DNA from: Clostridia bacterium
Lineage (GTDB): Bacteria; Bacillota; Clostridia; Christensenellales; Aristaeellaceae
Direction: 5' to 3'
Assembly: GCA_017532155.1 (NCBI GenBank)
Contig: JAFXJP010000014.1
Location: forward strand, 1-64,000
Length of the DNA: 64,000 nucleotides
Program-made: the position numbers and the translations under genes
Notes under the pieces: generated by a model
What the model saw: the letters and a program-made list of their open reading frames with translations, nothing else
The model's database searches: none
Told to the model about the DNA's origin: nothing
Shown: piece after piece, positions 26,585 to 33,885 of the stretch
How the letters are laid out: every line of letters begins with the position of its first letter
How positions within the stretch are numbered: the first letter of the stretch is position 1

Positions 26585-27082
26585 TTACTCCGTCACCGTC
26601 TCTTTTTCCACAAAATCTTCGTCTGCCGGCGGCATCTTGTCGCATACCATGAAGAACGCGTCCTCGCCGTTGTCTTCGTAGTATTTTTTGCGCACGCCCA
26701 CCTGAATGAAGCCGAGGGACTTGTACAGATTCTGCGCCACAATGTTGCTGCGGCGCACCTCCAGCGTCATGTAAACTACGCCGAGATTAGCCGCGTATTG
26801 CTTGAGCCCTTCGGTCAGAAGGCGGCCCAGGCCCTTGCCGCGCAGATCCTGCCTAACAGCAATATTGGTGATGTGGCCTTCGTCGATGACCACCCATACG
26901 CCGGCAAAGCCGACGGGCACATTGTCTTCACCCACGACGACCAGATAACGCGCGCACTTGTTGGTGGTCATTTCATCGTAGAAGGATTTTTCACTCCACG
27001 GAATGGGGAAGATGGCCTTCTCGAGCGCAGCCACAGCCGGCACGTCGTCAATGGTCATGCGGCGAAGCGTAAATTCAGCCAT
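26585..27082 (-). CDS. rimI: Ribosomal-protein bS18 N-alanine acetyltransferase RimI
   Basis: 165 aa GNAT protein. The acetyl-CoA site is visible as VRQDLRGKGLGRLL (about 77-90), followed by LEVRRSNIVAQNLYKSLGF (about 109-127), which is typical of RimI. It overlaps tsaB by 8 bases; AAAGGAGG lies in the tsaB end. The tsaE-tsaB-rimI order is conserved in Firmicutes. Its stop codon touches repeat B. Confidence 0.9.
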   Translation of the reverse strand: MAEFTLRRMTIDDVPAVAALEKAIFPIPWSEKSFYDEMTTNKCARYLVVVGEDNVPVGFAGVWVVIDEGHITNIAVRQDLRGKGLGRLLTEGLKQYAANLGVVYMTLEVRRSNIVAQNLYKSLGFIQVGVRKKYYEDNGEDAFFMVCDKMPPADEDFVEKETVTE

Positions 27083-27767
27083 GCTGCGCCTCCTTTTTGG
27101 CGCGTTCGCGCTCAGCCTGCGGCGCGCGCAGATACATTGGCTGCAGCGTCAGATAATCCACAGCCTCCTGCGCGTGCGCAGCAGCTACGCATGCTACCGC
27201 AGCCGGACGCAGATAAGCGCAGTGCGCGGGTGCAAAATGCGCGCGATCGCCCAGCGCAGATTCGATCTTCGCCTGATAGGTGATCACGCCGTCGCCGGTG
27301 AACAGAAAATCGCCTTCAAGCGGAGAGATGGCAGCGATAAACTCATCCAGCTTCATGACGCAGTCGTCCAGCAGGCGTTTGCCGCCCTGGAAAGCCGCGC
27401 CGTACACCTGCATGACGCGCGCATCCTGAATGGGACAAACGATCTTATCCGTCAGCTGCAGCGCCTCGGCAGTCGCCTCCAGCGCGCTGACGGCAATGCA
27501 GGGGATATTCAGCGCGTGGCTGAGCGCCTTGACGGCGGTTACGCCAATGCGCACGCCTGTGAACGAGCCCGGGCCGACAGTGACGGCCAGGTGCGTTACA
27601 TCTTTTTTGTCTACGCCTGCGCGGGTGAGCGCCTCATCCAGCATGGGCATCAGGCTTTCGGAATGCGTGAGCTTGTTGATGGCAGCCGCTTCATAGCGGA
27701 TGCGGCCGTCCGCCCAGACTGCTACGCCGCAGACAGGGCCCGAAGTATCAATGGCAAGGATGATCAC
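27075..27767 (-). CDS. tsaB: tRNA t6A37 biosynthesis protein TsaB
   Basis: 230 aa, GTG start at 27767 overlapping tsaE by 4 bases (GTGA). An ASKHA-fold partner of TsaD: IILAIDTSGPVCGVAV (2-17), then VGPGSFTGVRIGVTAVKAL (about 63-81). It belongs to the TsaBDE complex that makes N6-threonylcarbamoyladenosine in ANN-decoding tRNAs. Other t6A genes here are tsaE (adjacent) and sua5 (30898-31923); tsaD is not in the window. Confidence 0.94.
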   Translation of the reverse strand: MIILAIDTSGPVCGVAVWADGRIRYEAAAINKLTHSESLMPMLDEALTRAGVDKKDVTHLAVTVGPGSFTGVRIGVTAVKALSHALNIPCIAVSALEATAEALQLTDKIVCPIQDARVMQVYGAAFQGGKRLLDDCVMKLDEFIAAISPLEGDFLFTGDGVITYQAKIESALGDRAHFAPAHCAYLRPAAVACVAAAHAQEAVDYLTLQPMYLRAPQAERERAKKEAQHG

Positions 27768-28204
27768 GAGTGGTTTTCCTCCCAGTTTCCGTGTGCAATG
27801 AAGGTGATGCGGCGGCTGCCGTCCTCCTGCGGGACAAGCTGTACTTCCAGCGCCGTTTCGGGGATCAGATAGGGCGCGCGCTCATGCCATTCGATCAGCG
27901 CTACGCCGTCGCCGCCTACATATTCGTCCAGGCCCATGTCCGTCAGTTCACTTTCATCGCCGATGCGATACCAGTCGAAATGAAACAGGGGAATGCGGCC
28001 TTCTTCGTATACGTTGAGGATGGTAAAGGAGGGGCTGGGCACGGCGCAGGTGACGCCAAGGCCGCGGGCGATGCCGCGGGAAAACTCGCTTTTGCCTGCG
28101 CCCATGTCTCCGGTCAGGAGCACCACGTCGCCGCGCTTGAGCGTGGCGGCCAACTGCATGCCCAGCGCCTGCGTATCCTCACGGGTTTGCGTTATATGCG
28201 TCAT
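27764..28204 (-). CDS. tsaE: tRNA t6A37 biosynthesis ATPase TsaE
   Basis: 146 aa. P-loop LLTGDMGAGKSEFSRG (about 29-44), then SPSFTILNVYE and LFHFDWYRI, characteristic of TsaE (YdiB). Its ATPase activity resets the TsaBD complex. It starts four bases after the RibU-like gene with only a weak ribosome site, so it likely depends on translation through the upstream gene and thus on the FMN riboswitch promoter. Confidence 0.94.
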   Translation of the reverse strand: MTHITQTREDTQALGMQLAATLKRGDVVLLTGDMGAGKSEFSRGIARGLGVTCAVPSPSFTILNVYEEGRIPLFHFDWYRIGDESELTDMGLDEYVGGDGVALIEWHERAPYLIPETALEVQLVPQEDGSRRITFIAHGNWEENHS

Positions 28205-28208
28205 TTTG

Positions 28209-28796
28209 TTACGCTTTCTTGCCGGCCAGCTTGTGCAGCAGCTTGCTCAGACGCTTATAGAGGATGAAGGTAACTGCGCTGATGACCACGCCCTTGATGA
28301 TGTTGAAGGGAACAACGGCGACCAGAATGCAGTTGAGCACGGATTCAAAGCCCATCTTGGCAAGACCGGCGGCATAATCAGCGCCGAAATACAGCGGGAA
28401 GAGGATGTAAAGATTGGAGAGCACGCCGCCGATAATCAGGCACAGGGTGCCAACCAGCATGCCGATGAGCGCGCCCTTGCGGGTGTGCACTTTCTGATAA
28501 ATCAGCACGGCGGGCATCATATAGCAAAAGCCCAGGATAACGTCGGCCAGCTGGCCGATCATGCCGGAGTTGCTGGCAAACAGGTGGATGATATTGGTGA
28601 CCAGCAGTACGCACAGGCCGGCGACGGGACCCAGCGCAAAGCCCGTGAGCATCATGGGCACAAAGCTCAGATCCAGCTTCAGCCAGGGCGCCAGGAAGGA
28701 CATGGGAATCTTAAGGATAAAGGACAGCACTACGGCGATGGCGGTCATTACGCCGATGTAGCACAGGTTGACGGTGGTAAAGGTGTTCTTTTTCAT
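28209..28796 (-). CDS. ribU: ECF transporter S component, probable riboflavin binder (RibU-like)
   Basis: 195 aa from ATG 28796 (AAGGAGG eight bases upstream; a longer frame has no ribosome site). Five to six membrane helices fill the protein. The N-terminal region TVNLCYIGVMTAIAVVLSF and the central PVAGLCVLLVTNIIHLF fit the S-component fold that binds a vitamin and docks with the EcfAA'T energiser. Substrate assignment rests on the FMN riboswitch directly upstream (28866-28990). The ATPase and T subunits are not in this window, as usual for group II ECF systems. Confidence 0.88.
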   Translation of the reverse strand: MKKNTFTTVNLCYIGVMTAIAVVLSFILKIPMSFLAPWLKLDLSFVPMMLTGFALGPVAGLCVLLVTNIIHLFASNSGMIGQLADVILGFCYMMPAVLIYQKVHTRKGALIGMLVGTLCLIIGGVLSNLYILFPLYFGADYAAGLAKMGFESVLNCILVAVVPFNIIKGVVISAVTFILYKRLSKLLHKLAGKKA

Positions 28797-28822
28797 TAGG
28801 AAATCCTCCTTCAAAATAAATT

Positions 28823-28845
28823 GCCCCCGACGCGCAATCGGGGGC
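28823..28845 (-). terminator. Expression-platform hairpin of the FMN riboswitch
   Basis: On the minus strand GCCCCCGA pairs with TCGGGGGC around a 7-base loop, followed by AATTTATTTT and then the ribU ribosome site. Position and shape fit a ligand-dependent terminator, although the T-run is interrupted. Confidence 0.65.
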
Positions 28846-28865
28846 AATACATAGAATCTGCATTT

Positions 28866-28990
28866 GCTCTTCTTTCATCCAGACTGTACTGTCGGCCATG
28901 GAGTTTCACCATGTCAGCCTTACGGCTCGCGGGCTATACCGCCGGTCGGGAATTGCTGCTGCGCGTGCAGCTCACCCTGCCCTGAAGAAT
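28866..28990 (-). ncRNA. FMN riboswitch (RFN element)
   Basis: Minus strand reads, in order, AGGGCAGGGTGAGCTG, ATTCCCGACCGGCGGT, GCCCGCGAGC, the variable hairpin GACATGGTGAAACTCCATGG, CCGACAGT, and TCTGGATGAAAGAAGA. These match the conserved RFN core almost base for base. It lies between a good promoter and the RibU-like gene, so FMN should switch off expression of the downstream genes. Confidence 0.96.
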
Positions 28991-29004
28991 ATGAAGTTGA
29001 GAGT

Positions 29005-29033
29005 ATTGTAGCACGCGCTATGCATGCTGTCAA
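29005..29033 (-). promoter_or_regulatory. Sigma-A promoter of the FMN riboswitch transcript
   Basis: Minus strand: perfect TTGACA (29028-29033), 17-base spacer, TACAAT (29005-29010). The riboswitch starts about 15 bases downstream. Confidence 0.9.
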
Positions 29034-29040
29034 TATCCAT

Positions 29041-30531
29041 TTATTCCCTGCACTGGGCGTCGTAAATGTTCTGCCAGAAGGTCATGAAATCAGACAGGCC
29101 GTATTCGCTGAGCGTATTCTCGAAGGCGGCGAAGGTTTCATCGCTGATTTCCTGCTCGCCCAGCACCCACAGCGCAATCTGAGTATCCACATAGCGGCCG
29201 ATCCTGGCCTGCAGGGGGGCGATTTCCGCTTCCTGCGCGTAGGTGAGCGCATAGTGCGGGAAGGCGCGCACGGCATAAGGATCAATCAACGCTGCCTGGT
29301 CAGACACATGGCGGACGGAGGAATCGGTAAAGCGGCGCTGGAATTCATTATCGCCAAAGCCGGGCGCCGTGCCGCCGGAATAAATGGTGACGTCGCCGGT
29401 AAAAGAGGTGTTGTTTTCTGTGGCCTGGGTCAGGCGCCAGGTGCCGTCGCCGTCGATGACATAGTCAACGTTTTCCTGGCCAACGGTGCCCAGGATGGAA
29501 ACTTCCGACGTATAGAAGCAATCCGCCCAGCGGAGCATTTCTTCTACATTTTCACATTTGCTGGTGACGGCGAAGGTGCCAGCCTGCACATGGCCGACAA
29601 AGCTGCGGTAAATCTGCTTGCCTTCGTATACGAGCGGCGGCATCAGGTTGTAGCTGCTCATCCAGCTGGTGGGCAGGAAATTGCTGACCATGGTGGTGAT
29701 GGCGCCGCCGTAGATGTTGGCTTTGTCGGCGTCGGTGACATTGCGCATGGAATCGGAGGTGTTGAAGCCTTCATGGTCGATCAGGCCTTCGGTATAGAGC
29801 GCATGCAGCCATTCAATGAAGGGACGGAAGTTCTCATGGAGCGGCATGAACTGCACTTCGTCATTTTCCACAAAGAGGTTATAGTCGTTGGCGATCAAAC
29901 CAAAGGCATGGCCGAGGAATTTCAGATCGAAGGGGCCGATAAAAGCCAGCGGGATTTCATCCGCACGGGCGTTTTTGTTGGGGTCCTTTTCGCGGAAGGC
30001 GCGCAGTACCGTGACCAGCTCATCTGCCGTGGTGGGCATGGAAAGATGCAGATAATCGAGCCATTCCTGATTGAGCCACACGGCGTTTTCCAGCGGCTGC
30101 TCGCTGATGTAGGGCAGCGTGCCGATGCGGCCGTCGGGCAGGGTGATGGCGTCCCAGCCTTCAGGATCGGCGTCCAGCAGGGCGCACAGGTTGGGGCAGT
30201 TTTCCGCAAGATAGGGCTTCAGATCGATAATCACGCCGCGGTCGAGCAGATCGATGGTTTCGGCGTGGGTCATTTCTGCCTTAAAAAAGATATCGGGCAG
30301 ATTGGCGTCGCCTGCCTTCATGGCAGCCTTGGCGCTTGTCCAGGAAGCAAGGTCTTTATATTGCTGATAGGAAAAATCAACGCCGGTTTTTTCCTCCATG
30401 CGCTGCAGGAAAGCGTTGCTATTCCAGTCGCGGTAGGTGTTTTCAGGATCATAGCCTGCCATCGTATATTCGGCTAAAGCGATGCAAGGCAGCATCAGCG
30501 CCAGAAACAGACAAATAAAGCGTTTGAGCAA
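29041..30531 (-). CDS. Secreted extracellular solute-binding protein (family 1 type), orphan
   Basis: 496 aa, TTG start at 30531 with GAGGAGG upstream. The signal peptide covers residues 1-20 (LFLALMLPCIALA), cleaved near ALA-EY, with no lipobox. The fold resembles large sugar or oligosaccharide ABC binding proteins (LPDIFFKAEMTHAETIDLLDRG near 75-97 and AVWLNQEWLDYL). No permease or ATPase gene lies nearby, and the missing lipid anchor is unusual for a Gram-positive binding protein. Substrate unknown. Confidence 0.78.
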   Translation of the reverse strand: MLKRFICLFLALMLPCIALAEYTMAGYDPENTYRDWNSNAFLQRMEEKTGVDFSYQQYKDLASWTSAKAAMKAGDANLPDIFFKAEMTHAETIDLLDRGVIIDLKPYLAENCPNLCALLDADPEGWDAITLPDGRIGTLPYISEQPLENAVWLNQEWLDYLHLSMPTTADELVTVLRAFREKDPNKNARADEIPLAFIGPFDLKFLGHAFGLIANDYNLFVENDEVQFMPLHENFRPFIEWLHALYTEGLIDHEGFNTSDSMRNVTDADKANIYGGAITTMVSNFLPTSWMSSYNLMPPLVYEGKQIYRSFVGHVQAGTFAVTSKCENVEEMLRWADCFYTSEVSILGTVGQENVDYVIDGDGTWRLTQATENNTSFTGDVTIYSGGTAPGFGDNEFQRRFTDSSVRHVSDQAALIDPYAVRAFPHYALTYAQEAEIAPLQARIGRYVDTQIALWVLGEQEISDETFAAFENTLSEYGLSDFMTFWQNIYDAQCRE

Positions 30532-30561
30532 AGGGGCACCTCCTCAGTTATCATGCAATAT

Positions 30562-30590
30562 ATTATACAGCAAAAGCAGAATTTTGCATA
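30562..30590 (-). promoter_or_regulatory. Probable promoter of the solute-binding-protein gene
   Basis: Minus strand: perfect TATAAT at 30562-30567; the hexamer 17 bases upstream (TATGCA, 30585-30590) is a weak -35. Confidence 0.5.
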
Positions 30591-30607
30591 GTCTAATCCT
30601 GAAAATG

Positions 30608-30650
30608 AAAAAATCGCCTGCCCGCAGCATAGGCTTTGGGGGAGGCGATT
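30608..30650 (-). terminator. Hairpin: sua5-side terminator and possible bofA ribosome-site sequestering stem
   Basis: AATCGCC (30612-30618) pairs with GGCGATT (30644-30650). On the minus strand the stem is followed by six T, a good intrinsic terminator for sua5 transcripts. On the plus strand its 3' arm contains GGGGGAGG, the Shine-Dalgarno of the BofA-like gene, so folding would hide it. Confidence 0.7.
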
Positions 30651-30652
30651 AA

Positions 30653-30901
30653 ATGGTTTGGGCAATCATTGGACTGACGGCGGCATATTTTGCAGTGATG
30701 GGATTGCTTTGCATGCGTGTGCGGGTGGGGGGCAAGGCATTCAACGCGCTCAGACGCAGCGTAAAGGCGCTGGGCATGCTGCTGTGCTTTTCCTGTCTGC
30801 CGGGCGTCAGCGTGGGGATCAATCTGCTGAACGTTGCAACGGTTGCCTGCCTTGGGCTGCCGGGCGCAGTGCTTTTGCAGGTGATTGCCTGGATGCCTTA
30901 A
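30653..30901 (+). CDS. BofA-like protein (pro-sigma-K processing inhibitor family)
   Basis: 82 aa, ATG at 30653, GGGGGAGG seven bases upstream. Two hydrophobic helices (about 1-22 and 38-80). The C-terminus VGINLLNVATVACLGLPG (about 53-70), then AVLLQVIAWMP, matches the family pattern of a polar Asn-Leu turn and the LG-x-PG motif. In Bacillus BofA holds the SpoIVFB protease inactive in the outer forespore membrane. The match rests on a short sequence, and no sigK or spoIVF gene is present here. Its last 4 bases overlap the convergent sua5 stop. Confidence 0.7.
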   Translation: MVWAIIGLTAAYFAVMGLLCMRVRVGGKAFNALRRSVKALGMLLCFSCLPGVSVGINLLNVATVACLGLPGAVLLQVIAWMP

Positions 30902-31923
30902 ACGTGCACGATATCAAAGCCCGCAGCGCGCGCCATGCGGTTCATCAGCGCCAGGCCCACGCCCTCCTCGGGATAGGCCTCGCTGAATACGCGGTGCACG
31001 CCCAGCGTATCGGCATAGCGCAGCGCGGCAAAGAGCGCATGCGCGGCGGAGGCGGCGGTGGGGCCGAGGTCAAATACGTGCCTGTCGCCGTACAGCGGCA
31101 GGTGATCATGGGCGGCGAGGATCAGCGCCTCGCCGTCTTCTTTGGCTGCGTCATATTCTGCGCAGATGCGCCTGGCTACCTGCGCGGTTTGGCCGGCATA
31201 AAGCGTCATGGGCGCTTTGGGCGCGTAGTGCTTGTGCTTCATGCCGGGAGAAGGCGCTTCCTCGCCCTCGCGCAGCGGGCGCATGACGGAATCTGCCACC
31301 TCGCATGTGCCCAGCACCGCGGCGATCATCTCGGGCGTAATGCCGCCGGGACGCAGCACCACGGCGGTATCGCCTGTCAGCGATACAACGGTGCTTTCCA
31401 CGCCCACGTCGCTGTCTCCGCCGTCGATGATCAGCGGGATGCGGCCGTCCATATCTTCAAACACATGCTGCGCCTGCGTGGGGCTGGGACGACCCGAGCG
31501 ATTGGCGCTGGGCGCGGCGATGGGGCAGCCGGACAGGCGGATGATCCTTTGCGCCACGGGATGCGCGGGCATGCGGATGGCTACGCTCTCAAGTCCGGCG
31601 GTGACGACGGTAGGCACGATATCCTTCTTAGGCAAAATCATCGTCAAAGGCCCGGGCCAGAAGGCTTCGTTCAGCTTTCTTGCCATGTCGTTTACGTGGC
31701 ATAGCGGTTCAAGCTCTGCAAAATCCGCCACGTGCACGATCAGCGGGTTATCCGCCGGGCGCTCCTTGGCGGCAAAGATGGCGCGGACGGCGGTTTCGTT
31801 GAGCGCATCCGCGCCCAGACCGTACACCGTTTCGGTAGGAATGCCCACCACCTGGCCGTCTTTTAATAATTCGGCAGCCAGCTTGAGGCTGCTTTCATCA
31901 GCTTTCAGTAATTGCGTGCGCAT
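30898..31923 (-). CDS. sua5: L-threonylcarbamoyladenylate synthase (Sua5/TsaC)
   Basis: 341 aa, ATG at 31923. The YrdC domain (about 10-205) has GIPTETVYGLGADA, KERPADNPLIVHV, and SANRSGRPSPT, which bind threonine, bicarbonate and ATP. The C-terminal Sua5 domain (about 235-341), absent from short TsaC, is present. It makes the threonylcarbamoyl-AMP used by TsaBDE for t6A. It has its own promoter and a terminator on the far side of the bofA-like gene, so its mRNA is antisense to that gene. Confidence 0.95.
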   Translation of the reverse strand: MRTQLLKADESSLKLAAELLKDGQVVGIPTETVYGLGADALNETAVRAIFAAKERPADNPLIVHVADFAELEPLCHVNDMARKLNEAFWPGPLTMILPKKDIVPTVVTAGLESVAIRMPAHPVAQRIIRLSGCPIAAPSANRSGRPSPTQAQHVFEDMDGRIPLIIDGGDSDVGVESTVVSLTGDTAVVLRPGGITPEMIAAVLGTCEVADSVMRPLREGEEAPSPGMKHKHYAPKAPMTLYAGQTAQVARRICAEYDAAKEDGEALILAAHDHLPLYGDRHVFDLGPTAASAAHALFAALRYADTLGVHRVFSEAYPEEGVGLALMNRMARAAGFDIVHV

Positions 31924-31954
31924 ATTGCGCCTCCATTGCGTATAGTACGTTCCT

Positions 31955-31983
31955 ATTATAACCGCGGGAGGGCAAAATGTAAA
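31955..31983 (-). promoter_or_regulatory. Sigma-A promoter for sua5
   Basis: Minus strand: TTTACA (31978-31983), 17-base spacer, TATAAT (31955-31960), 32 bases ahead of the sua5 ATG. Confidence 0.85.
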
Positions 31984-31989
31984 CCGGCA

Positions 31990-32418
31990 TCAGCGGCGAT
32001 CGGCGTGCAGTTTCTGATTGAGCTGCGCTGTTTTTTTGCGGCTGTGCAGATAAATGCACGCCCAGACGGCGGCAAAGCCCAGCACAAAAACAGTGGAGAA
32101 CGTGCCGATGGCCGCAGCGTTATGCGGAATCCAGTCGTTGATCAGGTACATGATCAGATAATCGAGATACAGCACGCCGCCGTGGATGAGAATAGCGGAG
32201 GGCAGCGGCAGGCTTTCCACCTGATAAATGCCCGTGATAGCGCCGGCGATAAAAGCCATGAGCGTAATGGAGAGGATGCCCAGGCACACTTCAGAAGGCG
32301 CCAGGGCGGTCACCGTGCCTGCTGCGCCCAGAATGCCGAAGATGATGGCCAGGATAATCGGCCCGAAGCCTGCAGCAACCAGGCCGCGGAAGACAAAATT
32401 GGATACATGCTTTTTCAT
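31990..32418 (-). CDS. DUF3021-type membrane protein, LytTR partner
   Basis: 142 aa from ATG 32418, overlapping the lytTR stop by 4 bases (ATGA), with AGGAGG inside the lytTR end. Four membrane helices: about 8-34, 44-66, 76-96 and 103-124, with a basic C-terminal tail (HSRKKTAQLNQK). LytTR-DUF3021 pairs are common in Firmicutes, and the membrane protein is thought to restrain the regulator. The exact role is unknown. Family assignment rests on topology and the coupling to lytTR. Confidence 0.75.
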   Translation of the reverse strand: MKKHVSNFVFRGLVAAGFGPIILAIIFGILGAAGTVTALAPSEVCLGILSITLMAFIAGAITGIYQVESLPLPSAILIHGGVLYLDYLIMYLINDWIPHNAAAIGTFSTVFVLGFAAVWACIYLHSRKKTAQLNQKLHADRR

Positions 32419-32861
32419 AAATGATACCTCCTTTTGATGACGGCAAAGCAGCGCCGGGAAACGTATTCGATATGACCGCACTGGAACACCGCATCCACAG
32501 CGCCTGAGAAGGACGGGGTGAATTTTTTCAGCCGCAGTTCATTGGCGATGGTGGATTTGTTGATGCGGATGAAGTGCGCAGGCAGCTTTTCCTCCAATTC
32601 GTGCAGCCGGGCTTTGAGACGAAAACGGCGGTTTTGCGTGTCAATGGCGTAGGTTTTGCCGTCAAGGACGGAGATGCATTCAATTTGCTGCAGGGGCAGC
32701 ATCAGCATTTCATCTTCATCATAGGCGGCAATGCGGTCACTGAAGGCGCTTTGGGTGACGATCTGTTCGAGGCGGTCGGTAAGTGGGCTTCGCGCATGCG
32801 CCGTGACGACAACCTCCTCTTCCTTGTCCGGATCGACAATCAGCTTGAATTTCATGGCCAT
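32415..32861 (-). CDS. LytTR-family DNA-binding regulator
   Basis: 148 aa, ATG at 32861 with AGGAGG upstream. The N-terminal 45 residues lack a receiver domain. The LytTR beta-fold occupies about 48-148: ECISVLDGKTYAIDTQNRRFRL, then the recognition region LPAHFIRINKSTIANELRL. It stands alone without a histidine kinase, as in the LytTR-DUF3021 systems. Two 12-base direct repeats 21 bases apart (32917-32949) lie upstream of its promoter and suit autoregulation. Confidence 0.9.
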   Translation of the reverse strand: MAMKFKLIVDPDKEEEVVVTAHARSPLTDRLEQIVTQSAFSDRIAAYDEDEMLMLPLQQIECISVLDGKTYAIDTQNRRFRLKARLHELEEKLPAHFIRINKSTIANELRLKKFTPSFSGAVDAVFQCGHIEYVSRRCFAVIKRRYHL

Positions 32862-32878
32862 TTCCTCCTTGTAACTGT

Positions 32879-32907
32879 ATTATATATCAAATAAAACCGC
32901 TTGTGGG
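32879..32907 (-). promoter_or_regulatory. lytTR-DUF3021 promoter
   Basis: Minus strand: perfect TATAAT (32879-32884) with a weak -35 CCCACA (32902-32907) at 17 bases. A weak -35 below a tandem operator fits an activator-dependent promoter. Confidence 0.65.
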
Positions 32908-32916
32908 GCATTTTTG

Positions 32917-32949
32917 CCTCAACGGTCGAAAATCGATCCTCAAAGGTCG
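32917..32949 (-). promoter_or_regulatory. Tandem LytTR-type operator
   Basis: Minus strand has CGACCTTTGAGG (32938-32949) and CGACCGTTGAGG (32917-32928), identical at 11 of 12 positions and exactly 21 bases apart. ACCGTTGAG in the second copy fits the published LytTR half-site pattern [TA][AC][CA]GTTN[AG][TG]; the first has one mismatch. They sit just upstream of the lytTR -35 and directly before the mrp promoter. Confidence 0.75.
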
Positions 32950-32967
32950 GATTTACCGCCTGCTTGC

Positions 32968-32995
32968 TTGACATTGACGCCAAACAGGGTATAAT
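32968..32995 (+). promoter_or_regulatory. Sigma-A promoter for mrp
   Basis: TTGACA (32968-32973), 16-base spacer, TATAAT (32990-32995), divergent from lytTR with the operator between them. Confidence 0.85.
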
Positions 32996-33048
32996 TGAAA
33001 GGAAGCGTTTTTTGCTTCAAAAAATCTGTAGAAATGAAGGCAAGTATC

Positions 33049-33882
33049 ATGAGCGAAAATTGTACGCATGATTGCTCTACGTGCTCTGCAAACTGCTCCT
33101 CCCGCAATCAGGCGCAGGATCTGCATGAAAAGCCCAATGAGTATACCCATGTGAAAAAGATGATCGGCGTGGTCTCCGGCAAGGGCGGCGTAGGCAAGAG
33201 CCTGGTCACCTCCATGCTGGCGGTGCTGATGAACCGCCAGGGCTACACCACGGCCATTCTGGATGCGGATATGACCGGCCCCTCTATTCCCCGTGCGTTT
33301 AATCTGCACGAGCAGGCGGTGGGCGATGAAACGGGCCTTTTGCCCGCGATCAGCAAGACGGGCGTAAAGGTAATGAGCCTCAATCTCCTGCTGGCTAACG
33401 AGACCGATCCCGTTGTTTGGCGCGGCCCGGTGATCGCCGGCGCGGTCAAGCAGTTCTGGACTGACGTAAACTGGGGCGATGTGGACTTTATGTTTGTCGA
33501 TATGCCTCCGGGAACGGGTGATGTGCCGCTGACTGTCTTCCAGTCGCTGCCGGTGGACGGCATTGTTGTCGTTGCTACGCCTCAGGAGCTGGTTGGCATA
33601 ATCGTGGAAAAGGCCGTTATGATGGCGGATATGATGAATGTGCCGGTTGTGGCGCTGGTGGAGAACATGTCCTCCTTCCGCTGCCCGGACTGCGGCAAGG
33701 TACACCACATTTTCGGCGAAAGCCATGCGGATGAAATTGCTCAGAAGCACGGCATTGCGCCTGTTTGCCGTCTGCCCATGAATCCCAAGCTCGCTGCCAG
33801 CGTAGACGCCGGCGCGATTGAGCTGATGGAAGAAGACGGGCTGGATCGTCTGGCGGACAAGCTGGCCGAGATGCTGCGGTAA
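33049..33882 (+). CDS. mrp: Mrp/NBP35-family Fe-S cluster carrier ATPase
   Basis: 277 aa from ATG 33049; an upstream frame would begin inside the promoter. The N-terminus has four Cys (CTHDCSTCSANC, about 5-16), as in NBP35-type proteins. The deviant Walker A is GKGGVGKS (about 45-52), then DADMTGPSIPRAF and VDMPPGTGDVPLTVFQSLP. A second pair, CPDC (about 208-211), lies in the C-terminal half and probably bridges the cluster between subunits. It assembles and delivers 4Fe-4S clusters, in keeping with the many Fe-S proteins here. Repeat C begins three bases after its stop. Confidence 0.94.
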   Translation: MSENCTHDCSTCSANCSSRNQAQDLHEKPNEYTHVKKMIGVVSGKGGVGKSLVTSMLAVLMNRQGYTTAILDADMTGPSIPRAFNLHEQAVGDETGLLPAISKTGVKVMSLNLLLANETDPVVWRGPVIAGAVKQFWTDVNWGDVDFMFVDMPPGTGDVPLTVFQSLPVDGIVVVATPQELVGIIVEKAVMMADMMNVPVVALVENMSSFRCPDCGKVHHIFGESHADEIAQKHGIAPVCRLPMNPKLAASVDAGAIELMEEDGLDRLADKLAEMLR

Positions 33883-33885
33883 GAT

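Noticed and set aside
29041..30531. A full ABC sugar transporter operon around the solute-binding protein
   Set aside because: No permease or ATPase gene on either side; neighbours are the FMN riboswitch and the bofA-like gene.
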